Shown here piece after piece: positions 8,798 to 19,809 of a stretch of DNA of 39,493 nt. The first letter of the stretch is position 1; every line of letters starts with the position of its first letter. A model generated the notes under the pieces. That model saw only the letters and a program-made list of their open reading frames with translations. It searched no databases and was not told the origin of the DNA. The stretch lies in assembly GCA_944322645.1 (NCBI GenBank), contig CALUPI010000010.1:1-39493 (forward strand). Direction: 5' to 3'. The translations under genes and the position numbers were made by a program. The DNA comes from an uncultured Ureaplasma sp. (GTDB lineage Bacteria; Bacillota_I; Bacilli_A; Mycoplasmatales; Mycoplasmoidaceae).

Positions 8798-11200
8798 TTA
8801 TTTTTTCTTTGTTTTTATATGTAATGGAGTATTAGTTTCATCAAAAATAATAGGAGTTTTATTTTTAAATAATTCATCATAAATTTCATCATATTTTTTA
8901 ACAAGATGAACTTTAATATCTTTTAAAATATATTTAGGTACGTCTTCTAAAAATCTTTCATCATCAATAGGAATAAAAATTTCTCTAACTCCAGCACGAT
9001 ATGCAGAAATTGTTTTTTCCTTAACTCCACCAATTATACCTACTTTTCCTCTTAACATAATTTCACCGGTCATACTAATATTTGTAGATACTGGAATATG
9101 TGTTAATGATGAAATTATTGCAGTGGTTAAAGTGACACCAGCACTTGGACCATCCTTTGGAACTCCACCATTAGGAACATGAACATGAATATCAATATCT
9201 GCAAATATGTTAGGATTAATACCAAAATGTTCGGCATTTGCTTTTACATAACCAAGTGCAACATTAACAGATTCATTCATGGTTTGTTCAAGATTACCAG
9301 TTATTACTATATTTCCCTTACCTTTAAAATAAGTTGCTTCAATTGGTAATAAATCACCACCAGCACTTGTGTATGCCATACCATTAACAATACCAGGAAT
9401 TGCAATAGCATCCTTAATATTAATATCATATTTTTTCTTACCTAAATAATGTTCCACTTCTTTTGGAGTAATTACAACTTCTTTATTAGAATCTTTTTTA
9501 GTTAATAGTTCAACTAAATACTTTCTGACGATTGTTTGAATCATTCTTTCTAATTCTCTTACACCAGCTTCTTGAGTATAATAATTGATAATATAATCAA
9601 TACCTTCATCTGTAAATATAATATTTTGACCTGTTAAATTAGATTCATTTAACACTCTATTAATTAAATGTGATTTAGCAATTTCACGTTTTTCTATAGA
9701 AGTATAACTTGATAATTCAATAACTTCAAGACGATCAATAAGAGCATATGGAATTTGATTATAATAATTAGCAGTGGCTACAAACATTACTTTTGATAAA
9801 TCATATTCTTCTTCTATATAGTTGTCACTAAAGCGTGAGTTTTGTTCTGGATCTAAAATTTCAAGCATTGCACTAGCTGGATCACCTCTATGATCACTTC
9901 CCATTTTATCAATTTCATCCAATAAAAATAATGGATTTATTACTCCAGCTTTTTTCATTCCTTTAATAATTCTACCAGGCATAGCACCTAAATATGTACG
10001 ACGGTGTCCTCTTAGTTCTGCTTCATCCCTTACACCACCTAATGAAACTTTTATAAAAACCTTATCTAATGCTTCAGAAATAGATTTTACTAAACTTGTT
10101 TTACCAACACCAGGAGGACCAACAAGACAAATAATAGGACCTTTTGCTTTTGGATTTTGCATTTTAACAGCTAAATATTCAATAATTCTTTCTTTAACTT
10201 TATCAATCCCATAATGATTCTTATCTAACACTTTCTTTACATTTTTAAGATCATTATTATCCTTAGATTCTTGTCACCATGGTAAATTTATTAATCAATC
10301 CATGTATGATTTTATTATCATTGATTCATTTGAATTTAAAGCAGTTTCATATTTGTTTAACTCAGAAAGTATTTTTTCTCTAATATGTTGTGGATATGGA
10401 TATTGTTCTAATTTTTTTCTTATTATTTCACTTTCATCTTCTCTGCTATTAATATCACCTAATTCTTCTTTAATAATTCTTAAACGTTCACGTAAATAAA
10501 ACTCTTTTTGTTGTTTTCCTAAATTGTCATTCATTTTTTTATTAATAGTATTATCAACATCTGTTGATATATCTTTATCAACATTATTTTTAAAAAGAAT
10601 TTCGCGAATAAATTTTATTTTTTGACTTAATACATGTGTATTAAGAGCGGATTGCATAATTTCAATTTGATCTGCACCAATTCCATATAAAAAATTATGA
10701 ACAATTTTTTGATAATTTTTCTTATTATTAAATTCAGTATTAATAGCTTTTTTAAATTGAGTAGGAAACTTGTCTTTCTTGTTTTCAATTGCAAATTGAA
10801 GATCATTAATAATATCTTCTATATTTTCTGAATTTAAATCTAAATCTTGTTTAATTTCACTAAATTCAATATAATCACCAACAGATTTATCTAAATCAGT
10901 TTGATTAATTTCAATTTTTACAGCTTTTATACCAATTAATTCAATTAATAATTCTTTTGTTTTTTCATTATAAGAATGTTTTTTTATTTTTGCAATTGTA
11001 CCAATTTCTTCTAAATCTTTATATTGAGGTTTATCAATATTAATGTTTTTTTGTTTTACAATTATAAATTCAGACTTATCTTCTATAATTTTATTTAATT
11101 GTTTAATTGCGCTTTGACGAGCAAAAATAATTTTCATTTGAACTTCTGGTAAAAGAGGCATTGCTCTTGATACTATTAATGGTAAAGTGTTATTTTTCAT
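8798..11200 (-). CDS. lon: ATP-dependent protease Lon
   Basis: An 800-residue Lon protease. It has an N-terminal substrate-recognition domain beginning with LPLIVSRAMPLLPEVQ, Walker A GPPGVGKTS at about residue 360, Walker B LFLLDEIDKM at about 423, and a C-terminal protease domain with the catalytic Ser in DGPSAG (about 685) and the Lys in RGKVGIIGGVKEK (about 718-730). It degrades misfolded and regulatory proteins in the cytoplasm. TGA codons between 10231 and 10295 are Trp. The start has GGAGG eight bases upstream. A CIRCE operator overlaps the likely -35 element, so it is predicted to be a heat-shock gene under HrcA. Trigger factor lies upstream in the same direction but is separated by a terminator. 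Confidence 0.97.
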
Positions 11201-11224
11201 TATCTAACCTCCAATTATATATTT

Positions 11225-11253
11225 ATAATAACATAAAAAATGTTTTTTAGCAA
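11225..11253 (-). promoter_or_regulatory. Predicted lon promoter
   Basis: On the minus strand TTGCTA (11253-11248) and TATTAT (11230-11225) are separated by 17 bases, and the -10 lies about 25 bases before the lon ATG. The -35 overlaps one arm of the CIRCE element, as expected for repression by steric block. Confidence 0.6.
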
Positions 11254-11273
11254 TCAAATATTTAGAGTGCTAA
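11247..11273. promoter_or_regulatory. CIRCE element (HrcA operator) upstream of lon
   Basis: TTAGCAATC, a 9-base spacer, then GAGTGCTAA. This matches the CIRCE consensus TTAGCACTC-N9-GAGTGCTAA at 17 of 18 positions with the exact spacer. HrcA/CIRCE control of lon is known in mycoplasmas along with dnaK, dnaJ and clpB. Confidence 0.95.
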
Positions 11274-11290
11274 TAAATATAAAAAAGAAA

Positions 11291-11310
11291 AAAAGGAATA
11301 ATATCCTTTT
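11291..11310 (-). terminator. Intrinsic terminator after trigger factor
   Basis: AAAAGGA / TCCTTTT with a 6-base loop sits just past the tig stop and is followed on the minus strand by a T-rich tail. It separates tig from lon. Confidence 0.65.
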
Positions 11311-11314
11311 ATAT

Positions 11315-12631
11315 CTATTTTGTATTTTTTTCATTATATGAAATTAATAAATCTAAAACTTTATCATTTAATAATTGTTCTTTTATTGATTCTAATTTAC
11401 CATCTAATGATTTCTTTAACTCATCAATAGAAATATTGTAAACTTTAGAAAGCTTTTCTAAATATTGATTCAAGTCAATATCAGTAACTTCTAACTTATT
11501 GTCATTAATAATTTTTTCAACTGCTAATGCATATTTTAAAGAATCTTTTGCATTAGTTTCTAAATTTTTGTCAAATTCTTCTTTTGACATACCAATCATT
11601 TTTAAATATTTATCAATATTTAAGTTTTGACGGGATAATTGTTGTTCTAAGGTTTTACTAATTCTATACTTTTCACCATCAACTAATGACTTAGGAAATG
11701 ATGATAAATTGGTAATAGAAATAATATAATTAATAATATCTTTAGTGATTGCATCTTTATAATTTAAATCAAATTGAGCTTGAATTTGTTCCTTAAGATA
11801 TTTTTTAAATTCACTAACTGTTTTAACATTAGGAATGTTTTCACTAATAATAAATTCATCATTTAATGTAGGAATCTTTTGCTTTTTAATTTCATGTAAT
11901 GTCACTTCAAAAATAGTATCTGCATTAGCAAGGTCTTTTGAATGATAATCTTTTGGAAATTTAACATCTATTTTTTTTGTTTCTCCAATTTTCATACCAA
12001 TTAATTGTTCTTCAAAACCAGGAACAAATTGATTAGAACCAATTTCTAGGCTAAAAGATTTAGCTTCTCCACCTGGAAATTTTTCATTATCCTTATAACC
12101 TATAAAATCAATAACTGCAATATCACCTTTTTCTAATACTGATCCTTCAGGTTTAATTTCAAGTTTTCTATGACGTTTTAAAATTCTATTAATTTCTTTT
12201 TCAACATCTTCATCAGTAGCATTTTTGTGATTTATTGATTCTATTTTAATATCTTTATAATTTCCTAATTCTACAATAGGATATAAATCATATATAAAAG
12301 TTAATTCTAGATTTTCTAAATCAATTTTATTAACAGTAACAGCAGGAATTTCAACTAACAATTCATTACCATTTTTAAATTCGCTAGATGCTTCAATGGC
12401 TAATCTTGTTGGTTCAATAATTTTATCTAAACTACGAGTTAGAACATCACCAACATTTAAATGTTTCTTAGCCACATCAAAAGGAACTTTTCCTTTTCTA
12501 AATCCTTTAATTGATACATTTGATGCTAATTTTTTTTCAGTTTCAGAAATTTGTTTTTGTCAATCTTGTTTATCAATAGCTACAACAAATTGAATTGAAG
12601 TTTTTTCTTTTTTTAATTCTAAAATTTTCAT
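11315..12631 (-). CDS. tig: Trigger factor, ribosome-associated chaperone / peptidyl-prolyl isomerase
   Basis: A 438-residue protein in the three-part order of trigger factor. The N-terminal ribosome-binding domain has the signature GFRKGKVPFDVAKKHLN near residues 43-60. A central FKBP-type PPIase domain (GDIAVIDFIGY ... GSNQFVPGFEEQLIGMKIGE) lies at about 165-250. A helical C-terminal domain forms the substrate cradle. It acts on nascent chains at the ribosome exit. The start ATG 12631 has AGAGGT eight bases upstream. A TGA (Trp) near the N-terminus would make a standard-code reading lose the ribosome-binding loop. Confidence 0.95.
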
Positions 12632-12683
12632 AATAGTACCTCTTTACAATATTAATTATAAACATTTTTAAGGTTAAAATATC

Positions 12684-13487
12684 TTAATTTAAACTTTCTT
12701 GCTTTTCTATATACTCAATAATTTTATATACAATTTTCTCATCATGATTTAATATACTAATATCAACTTCTTCTAAATTCATAAATTTATTAATTAAATT
12801 AATTATTGCTTCTGCAAAAGAATCAATTGAATTAAATGGAAATTCAGGAAAATAATAATTTGCACAACATTCTAAAACATCTTTTGCAAAATTTGCCACG
12901 ACTTGATCCTTATTAATAATATTATCAATCTTATTTAATGTAAGATTATATTTTTTTAGATATTCACTTTCACGATATGTTAAAGTATTAACTACAACTT
13001 CATGATCGACATTATTGTTATAAAAAACAAAATCTTTATCAATTCCTTCTGATGCCAATGAATCTAGAATTAAAAATTTATCTTCATTAGTAATTATATT
13101 TGATTGCAATCATAATTGAATTATCGGAAAATATTTTTCATCAATTTTACTACCATATTTTTGAATAAAAAGTTCAAATATAAAAATATTAAACTTATTA
13201 TTAACAAAAATTTGTCCTATCATTTCATCCATAGACATATTTTTTACTTTATTATCAATTGATAAAAATTTTAATTCTCTTTGATAACTAAAAAGCATGT
13301 CACTCATTAATTCCTCATAATTATATGGTATGTATGGTTGATCTAATTCTTCTTGAAGTCTTTGTATTGCTAATTGATGTTTATTATTTTGTCAATCTTC
13401 ACTAATTTTTTTTATTAATTCATCATAATATTTTTTTATTTCATCAGTTTCCTCAACTCTAGAAATTGGTTGCTGTTTCTCTTTCAT
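12684..13487 (-). CDS. DUF3196-like helical protein
   Basis: A 267-residue acidic, mostly helical, soluble protein with two Trp-encoding TGAs. The N-terminus (QQPISRVEETDEIKKYYDEL, IQRLQEELDQPYIPYNYEEL) resembles the mollicute DUF3196 family, which has a TPR-like fold and no known biochemical role. The pattern 'two helices that pace a repeated LQEELxxPYxP' is what I recognise. ATG 13487 follows GGGAG eight bases upstream. It lies 12 bases after the DUF402 gene and about 50 bases before tig, in the same direction. No catalytic motif is visible. The family call is moderately sure. Confidence 0.7.
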
Positions 13488-13499
13488 ATATTTTTCTCC

Positions 13500-14062
13500 C
13501 TACTTATTTTTCATAATTTTATTCAAAAAACTTATATTCATAAATTTTTGAAAAAAATTTCTTCCTAATTTATTAATAACTTCTATCTCAACTTCTTGAA
13601 TAATTTTTATTAATTCTGGCGGATAATTAAATTTAATCATATTTTGTTCAAATTCTTTAATATCTACTTCAACCCAACTACCATCATAATTTATTCTAAA
13701 ATCTAAATCAAAGTCATAATATTTAATTGCTGCTTCTTCATAAATATAAGGACTACTAATATTTATATATCCAAACAAACGTTTATTATTATCAATAGTA
13801 ATTATAAAGTTATATCATTTATTAGGAAAAAATAATCAAAAAGATTTTTTCTGAATTTTTGAACTAAAACAACGAATTGATTCCTCTTCACTTGTCAATA
13901 CTCTAGAATTTTGTAAACTTAATATTATAAATTCCTCAGATTTAAAAATAACTTGAGGATATTCTCAAGTTCTATATAATCATCTTTTATATTTATATGC
14001 ATGAACCATTACACGATCATTTACACTAATATTTTTTTTTTAAAATCAATATTGAAATACAT
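13500..14062 (-). CDS. DUF402 family protein (nucleoside phosphatase-like), frame broken in a 10-A tract
   Basis: The body, read with TGA as Trp, carries DUF402 hallmarks: VMVHAYKYKRWLYRTWE, the segment NKWYNFIITI and the acidic active-site-like stretch YDFDLDFRINYDG. Relatives in Firmicutes hydrolyse nucleoside tri- and diphosphates with divalent metals. The natural start ATG 14062 (MYFNIDFKKK...) reaches the body only if the tract at 14032-14041 (T10 on the plus strand) has one more or two fewer bases; in the body frame a TAA precedes it. An internal ATG at 14009 would give a protein that loses only a few leading residues. So it may be intact from a non-standard start, rescued by slippage, mis-sequenced or recently broken. 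Confidence 0.75.
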
Positions 14063-14098
14063 ATTTTTATTATATTCTTTTTTTATAGAATAAAAAAA

Positions 14099-14122
14099 GA
14101 AAATGAAATTTACTCCATTTTC
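14099..14122 (-). terminator. Intrinsic terminator of the rpsD-infA unit
   Basis: GAAAATG / CATTTTC with a 10-base loop follows the infA stop within 6 bases and is followed on the minus strand by TTTTTTT. Confidence 0.75.
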
Positions 14123-14127
14123 CTATA

Positions 14128-14343
14128 CTATTTATAACGGTAGCTTATAATTCCTTTGGTTAAATCATAAGGACTAATTTCAACATCAACTTTATCACCA
14201 GGCAATACCCTAATTGAATTTACTTTCATCTTTCCAGATAATGAACAATCAATAGATAATCCATTTTCTAATGTAACCTTAAATTTAGCACCTGGAAAAA
14301 CATCCATAATTGTACCAGTCATTTTAATTTTATCGTTAGCCAT
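14128..14343 (-). CDS. infA: Translation initiation factor IF-1
   Basis: A 71-residue S1/OB-fold protein with the standard IF-1 layout: [22 protein letters not shown], then [29 protein letters not shown] and a C-terminal ITYRYK-like end (ISYRYK). It binds the 30S A site during initiation. The ATG has a GGGG-containing ribosome site. It sits 21 bases after rpsD and ends at a terminator, so the two form one unit. In most Bacilli and mollicutes infA lies in the large ribosomal-protein operon, so this location is unusual. Confidence 0.97.
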   Translation of the reverse strand: MANDKIKMTGTIMDVFPGAKFKVTLENGLSIDCSLSGKMKVNSIRVLPGDKVDVEISPYDLTKGIISYRYK

Positions 14344-14364
14344 TTAAAACCCCAATCAATAAAA

Positions 14365-14967
14365 TTATAGAAGACGGTTGAATCATTCAACTACATAAGA
14401 CTCATTAATATTTTCAGGTAATTCAACACGTTCAGGTAATCTAATAAATTCAGCAGATTTTTTATCTTTATTTAATTTAATAAAATCAGCAGCAGCTCTA
14501 TTTACATTATTAATAATGTCTAAATTTTTAGATTTTTCATTAATTTCAATAACATCACCTATATTCAAAATTATTGATGGTATATTAACTTTTTTACCAT
14601 TAACTAAAACATGACCATGTGTAATTAGTTGTCTTGCACTTCTACGAGTAGGAGCAAGTGCAGATCTATATAAAAGAGAATCTAATCTTGATTCTAAAAC
14701 TTGTAATAAATTTAAAGTTGTAGCACCATGTCTTTTTTTAGCAATTATAAAAAATCTTCTAAATTGACGATCATTTAATCCATATAAATACATTAATTTT
14801 TGTTTTTCTTGTAATTGTTGACCATAGTTAGATAATTTTACTCTTTTTGATCCATGTTGACCAGGTGGAGTTAATCTTTGTTTTCCTTTATTAAATTCTT
14901 TATTATTTTCAAGTAAAGAAAATCCTAATCTACGTGATTTTCTATAAATACTTCCAGTATAACGCAT
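14365..14967 (-). CDS. rpsD: 30S ribosomal protein S4
   Basis: A 200-residue S4: N-terminal MRYTGSIYRKSRRLGFSLL, RLTPPGQHG, the GLNDRQFRRFF segment, and the S4 RNA-binding domain with LESRLDSLLYRSALAPTRRS and QLITHGHVLVNGKKVNIPS. The true C-terminus is VVEWFNRLL, reached only by reading TGA at 14380-14382 as Trp. The start at 14967 has GTGAGG at the right spacing and matches the family N-terminus. S4 nucleates 30S assembly and in many bacteria represses its own mRNA. A leader of almost 200 bases lies upstream. Confidence 0.97.
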
Positions 14968-15160
14968 ATTTTTCCTCACAATTATATTAAATCTAAAATA
15001 AATGTCACCTTTAATCCTTAATAACACATTGCATATTAAAGTTTTCAGTATATATCAGCATTCCTACTAACTAAATTTTAAAAAAAATTATGCACTGCTT
15101 AATATTAATATTAATATTGCTGAGTGACATAATAATTTTAACTTATTTTTATAAAAAAAA
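14968..15160 (-). promoter_or_regulatory. Long leader / promoter region of rpsD
   Basis: These 193 bases hold no convincing gene. On the minus strand a TTAAAATTATTATG stretch could serve as a -10 region. Downstream is a stem-loop (about 15088-15125) built from CACT..GC and GC..AGTG arms around an ATATTAATATTAATATT core, with no T-tail, so it is not an ordinary terminator. A leader of this length before rpsD would allow the S4 autoregulation known in other bacteria, but I cannot align it to a described S4-leader class. Confidence 0.4.
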
Positions 15161-16018
15161 TTAATTAAATTCTTCTATGATGTAATTAGTATTATCAATT
15201 GTAATATTTTTAGTATCATTGTAAGTAGTTTTAAAACCATAACGATCCATTAATCTACTAAAATTACTTAATAACATAAATGTTTCAAAAATTTGAGATT
15301 TATATATATTACCTTTAGTTTTAAAATTATATTTAATTGACACTAAAAATGCATTTAAATATCCATAATTCACATTTGATAACATAAAAATATTATTTTT
15401 ATTAAAAATAAAACTATCCAATTTTAATAATAATTTTTGATAATACATAATTACATTATCATATTTAGATGAATAAAATAATTTTTGATGTTTTTTATTA
15501 ATGCTACCAATTTCATCAATTAAATTATTTTTCTTACCACGTTCTATATTTTCATTTTTTAATAAAATTGAAATATCTTTTAACTTAGTTAAAAATTTAT
15601 TCATTTTTTTATTTTTTAATACAAATGACTGATAAAATTGATTTAATTGATCAATAAATGAAACATAATAAAAAAAATATTCATACATTTTTTTCTTAAA
15701 TTCATGAAATGACATTTTTTTTGTACTAATAGACCTTAAATACTCTTTATATATAATTTTTATAATTATTTTTTCAATAGTAAAATTTGTAAATTTATTT
15801 CATAGTTTTATAAATAAATAAAAATATTTAATTTGAAATATTTTTAATGAATGATATTGCTTTGATAAAAAAAAGTTAATCAAATCAGTTTTTGATATCT
15901 TATCTTTTTTAATAATCATCTTTAATCATAATAAATCAAAAGATGAAATATATTTATCCAATAAATAATTTTTAGTATTATCTGGATTTAAAAAGCGTTT
16001 AAGAATTTCTCTTATCAT
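15161..16018 (-). CDS. Hypothetical helical, Lys/Asn/Ile-rich protein downstream of argS
   Basis: A 285-residue protein, read with two Trp TGAs, that starts 7 bases after argS in the same direction. It is basic and rich in Lys, Asn, Ile, Phe and Tyr, with no signal peptide, no clear transmembrane helix, and no metal-binding or nucleotide-binding motif. Predicted helical segments run along most of its length (KKKMYEYFFYYVSFIDQLNQ, ...). I do not recognise a family. Its position between argS and rpsD suggests co-transcription with dnaB-dnaI-argS. The full ATG-initiated reading through two TGA codons supports a real gene; the ribosome site is weak. Confidence 0.7.
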
Positions 16019-16024
16019 AATATT

Positions 16025-17686
16025 TTACATTTTATCATATGCATTAATGCCTAATAAATTTAAGGCATTTTCAATAACAATTTTTGTTGCACTTACCAAT
16101 GATAGTCTTTGATATGTGATTCTAGGATTGTTTAAATCATTTATCATTACAGATCCATAATAACTATGAAAAAGTTTTGCTAATCCATAAATATAATTAG
16201 CAATTTTATGTGGTTCATATGTATTAGCGGAATTTAAGATTATATTTTGAAAATTCATAATTTGTCCAATTAATTCCTTTTCAATATCTAATGTTAATTC
16301 ATTGTAAGAATATTTACCAATTTCATAATTAAAATTAGATTTTTCTAAAATGCTAAAACATCTTGCATGAGCATATTGAATATAATAAATGGGATTATTA
16401 TTATCTTTTTTTAATGCTAAATCAACATCTATTTCAATATGAGTAGATGGAGAAGTTGAAATCATAAATCATCTAGCAACATCTTTTCCAAGTGTATTTA
16501 CTAAATCTTTAAGAGTTAAAGATTGTCCAGATCTCTTAGACATTTTAAATTCTTGGCCATTTTTAACTAATCTTACCATTTGCATACAAATAACATTCAT
16601 AATATCTTCATTATAACCAAGTGATTTAAGAGCAATTTGCATTCTTGTAATATAACTATAATGATCTGCACCTCAAATATTAATTAACTTGTCAGGCATT
16701 GGGTTTCTATTTAGTTTAATATTATGATATGCAATATCTGGCATAAAATATGTGGGAGTTTTATCAGATTTGATTAGTACTCTATCTTTATCGTCACCAT
16801 ATTGAGATGTTTTTAATCATATTGCACCATCTTTTTCATAAATATTGTCGCCTAATTTTGCAAGAGTTTCAGGAATTAAGTTATTTTTATGAATTTCTTG
16901 TTCACTGTAATACAAGTCAATAAATACACCAAGTGAAGCTAAATCAGATTTAATGATATTTAAAAGGATATCTCTTGAAAAATTTTTAATAAATTCTCTA
17001 GATTCATGATTTTCAATAATAAAATTACAATTTATTGATACATTTAAAAATTTATCATTATATTGATTTTTTAGCTCTTTTGCAACATCAATAATTTCTA
17101 AGCCATGATAACTATCTTCTGGAAGTTCCTCTTTTATATCAAATAATTGTTTATATCTTAATAATACTGATGAAGCTAACATATTCATTTGATTACCAGC
17201 ATCATTAACCAAATATTCAGTAATAACATTTATTCCAATTTTCGAGAATAATTTGGCTAATACATCTCCAAATACAGCATTTCTAGCATGTCCTATGTGT
17301 AAATATCCAGTCGGATTTGCTGAAACATATTCAATATTATACACCTTATTAGCTTTTTCAAAAATTGGATATTTTTCTTTTTGACTATGTATTAAATCAA
17401 ACAATTCTTTTACATTATCATTATTTAGATAAAAGTTAATAAAACCTGGAGGAACTACTTCAATTTTAGTAAATATTTTTGGATTAATAGTTTTTGCAAT
17501 TTCTTCAGCAATTTCAACTGGCATTTTTAAATCACTTCACGGTTTTACTTTTTTTAACATTAATGCAACATTAGAACTATAATCACCAAATTTTATAGTT
17601 TTCGTTTTTTCTACATTAAAGTCAATTTCAGGATATGATAAAACTTGTAATGCTTGTTTAATTAATGTTTCAATTTTTTTCTTCAT
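16025..17686 (-). CDS. argS: Arginyl-tRNA synthetase
   Basis: A 553-residue class I synthetase that charges tRNA-Arg. The N-terminal additional domain ([12 protein letters not shown]) is followed by PPGFINFYL, the HIGH motif in [20 protein letters not shown] (about residues 120-140), a catalytic core with NDAGNQMN, a KMSKRSG-type loop encoded near 16515-16550, and a helical anticodon-binding domain ending [15 protein letters not shown]. Several TGAs are Trp. ATG 17686 has AGGTG eight bases upstream. It starts 15 bases after dnaI. Confidence 0.97.
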
Positions 17687-17701
17687 AATAACACCTAATA
17701 A

Positions 17702-18595
17702 TTATCTTTGACTTTTACCTTTTAATTCAAATTTATTTTTTGATAAACACGAAATAAGATCAATTAATTTAAAAATATCTTTCTTATTTGTCCTACCTCT
17801 ACTATTATTAATTATATTATTTAAATATTTATTTTTTAATTCTTCAATATTTAAATGGCTTATAAAATACGTTGGTAAATTTTGTTTATATCTATATTCT
17901 AAAATTGGAATTAAATATTGAACATGATAAAAATTTTTAAATTGTTCCATACCAAGATTATCAATTAATAATATTTGATATTTTTTAAGCTTATCAAGAT
18001 ATGTTTCTAATTCTTGTTCATTAAGAATGTTTGTTTTTATAAAACTTATAGATTCATTAATATCAACATTATTCACATAAATCTTTCTAGATGATAATTC
18101 ATTTAAAAATAATGACATAATATAAGATTTTCCTACACCAGTATTTCCATATACATATAACCCTGTAAAATTAGATTCCTTAATTTGTTTTAGTAAATTA
18201 ATTATTAAAGGTTTTCTAGTTAAAAAATCAATACGAACATTTATATTTTTTGGTATAAATGATAATGATGATAATTCAAGAGAATTATTAATTCCATAAT
18301 AATTTTTATTTTGATATAAAGATAATTTTTTAATTAATTTAGGGCATTCAATATAATTGCATTCTATATCATTATTTTTATTACGTGTAAATTTAATATG
18401 CATTCCATTATTATTTATACAATTATTACTTTTTCAAAGCAAACATCTTAAATTAATACGCTTATACAATATTAAGTTAGATAAATTATTTTTAATTTCA
18501 AAATCATTCATTCCTAGTTCTTTAACAACATCTAATTCTTTGCATTCAGAAATTAATTTATCTATTTTTTCATTTATATTGTTAATTTTTTCCAT
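17702..18595 (-). CDS. dnaI: Helicase loader DnaI (AAA+ ATPase)
   Basis: A 297-residue AAA+ ATPase that loads the replicative helicase. After an N-terminal region with Cys residues (CLLWKSNNCINNNG), the ATPase core has Walker A GLYVYGNTGVGKSYIMSLF near residue 145-160, Walker B ILLIDNLGME near 208-216, and a sensor segment PTYFISHLNIEEL. Its ATG overlaps the dnaB stop by one base (TAATG), a typical coupled pair, as in Firmicutes where DnaB and DnaI act together. It is followed by argS. Confidence 0.92.
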
Positions 18596-19809
18596 TATTC
18601 TATCTCTTTCCATAATGTAAATAAATCTTCATCATATGTTAAATTTTTAGAATTAATTGGTAGTGACTCTTCTGTAATATTATCATTAGCAAACAATGAT
18701 GCATTAGGACGAACATTAGCATTTACTGATCTTAAATACTTCACAACATTATGCAATGAATTAATTGATAAATTATTAATACTAGAAGCTACTTTTTCTA
18801 TATATTTTGGAATTAATTTACCACAATTATGAAAAATAGAATAATCTATAATACAGTTTATAATAGAATCATGCAAATAAAACTTATTTCTTAATTTATT
18901 TAATAAATTAATAGTGTTATTATCTAATTCTTCTTTAGTTATCGAAATAATATAATTTTCAGAATTAAAATTTGAATAATCTTCATAAATAGCCTTATAA
19001 ACTTCATCATTTGTATTTCTTAAGAAAAAATCAAATTTACGATTAACTTTTGAAATAACATTAATATGTTGTGGAAGAATTAATAAATTATTTAAATTAA
19101 TTATTAATGAATCATAATGAACAAAATACGTATCATTTTCTATAATTAACGATTTATATATTGAATCTGAAATTTGTAAAAATGTTAAGTTGTGCTTTTT
19201 ATAAAAATAATTAATTTTTTCTTTACAAATTTCATCCATTATAAAATGATTATTTATTTTTTTCGAAATCAAAGTATAAATAGTGTCAAAATCTAACTCT
19301 AATTCATCAATATCATTGTTATCAATTAAATATGATATATCTTTTGAAATGTTTACAAAAGATGACTTAATAGTATGATTGTTATATTTATATTTTAATT
19401 CTGTGTATTCCTCATCACTAATTTTAATTTTTAATAATTTATTAAAATTTTCGTTTTGAATAAAATTATAAAAATTAAGAGGTTCATTTATGAAATATAT
19501 AATTTTAGAATTTACCAAATTACTGTTATCTTGATATGTAGTAATTAATGAAACTGATTCTAGTAATCTAAAACAATGTAATAAATTATCTTTATCTATT
19601 TTTATTTTTTTCATTATTTTTTGATGATTATTTATATAAATTGAAGAACTTATTTTTGACTGATATTCAGAAATTAGTAAATTATACAAATTAATAGCAT
19701 CAATTCCAATAATTGGCAAATAAAAATCATTTAAGTATTTATAATTAATAGAAGTTCCGTAAGACATATATATATCAAATTGAATATTATCATAAAAATT
19801 GATAGACAT
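18595..19809 (-). CDS. dnaB: Replication initiation / membrane attachment protein DnaB (Firmicutes type)
   Basis: A 404-residue, all-soluble, helical protein that begins INFYDNIQFDIYMSYG, a variant of the start of Firmicutes DnaB. This is the helicase-loading co-factor, not the helicase. A DnaB/DnaD-like region with FLYGIDAINLY-type residues (PIIGIDAINLYNLLISEYQ) comes first, and the C-terminal helical domain contains HNCGKLIPKYIEKVASSINN. Its overlap with dnaI supports the call. The start has GGGGG eight bases before ATG. No TGA-Trp codon is needed. Upstream is an intergenic region containing DnaA-box-like sequences. Confidence 0.85.
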   Translation of the reverse strand: MSINFYDNIQFDIYMSYGTSINYKYLNDFYLPIIGIDAINLYNLLISEYQSKISSSIYINNHQKIMKKIKIDKDNLLHCFRLLESVSLITTYQDNSNLVNSKIIYFINEPLNFYNFIQNENFNKLLKIKISDEEYTELKYKYNNHTIKSSFVNISKDISYLIDNNDIDELELDFDTIYTLISKKINNHFIMDEICKEKINYFYKKHNLTFLQISDSIYKSLIIENDTYFVHYDSLIINLNNLLILPQHINVISKVNRKFDFFLRNTNDEVYKAIYEDYSNFNSENYIISITKEELDNNTINLLNKLRNKFYLHDSIINCIIDYSIFHNCGKLIPKYIEKVASSINNLSINSLHNVVKYLRSVNANVRPNASLFANDNITEESLPINSKNLTYDEDLFTLWKEIE

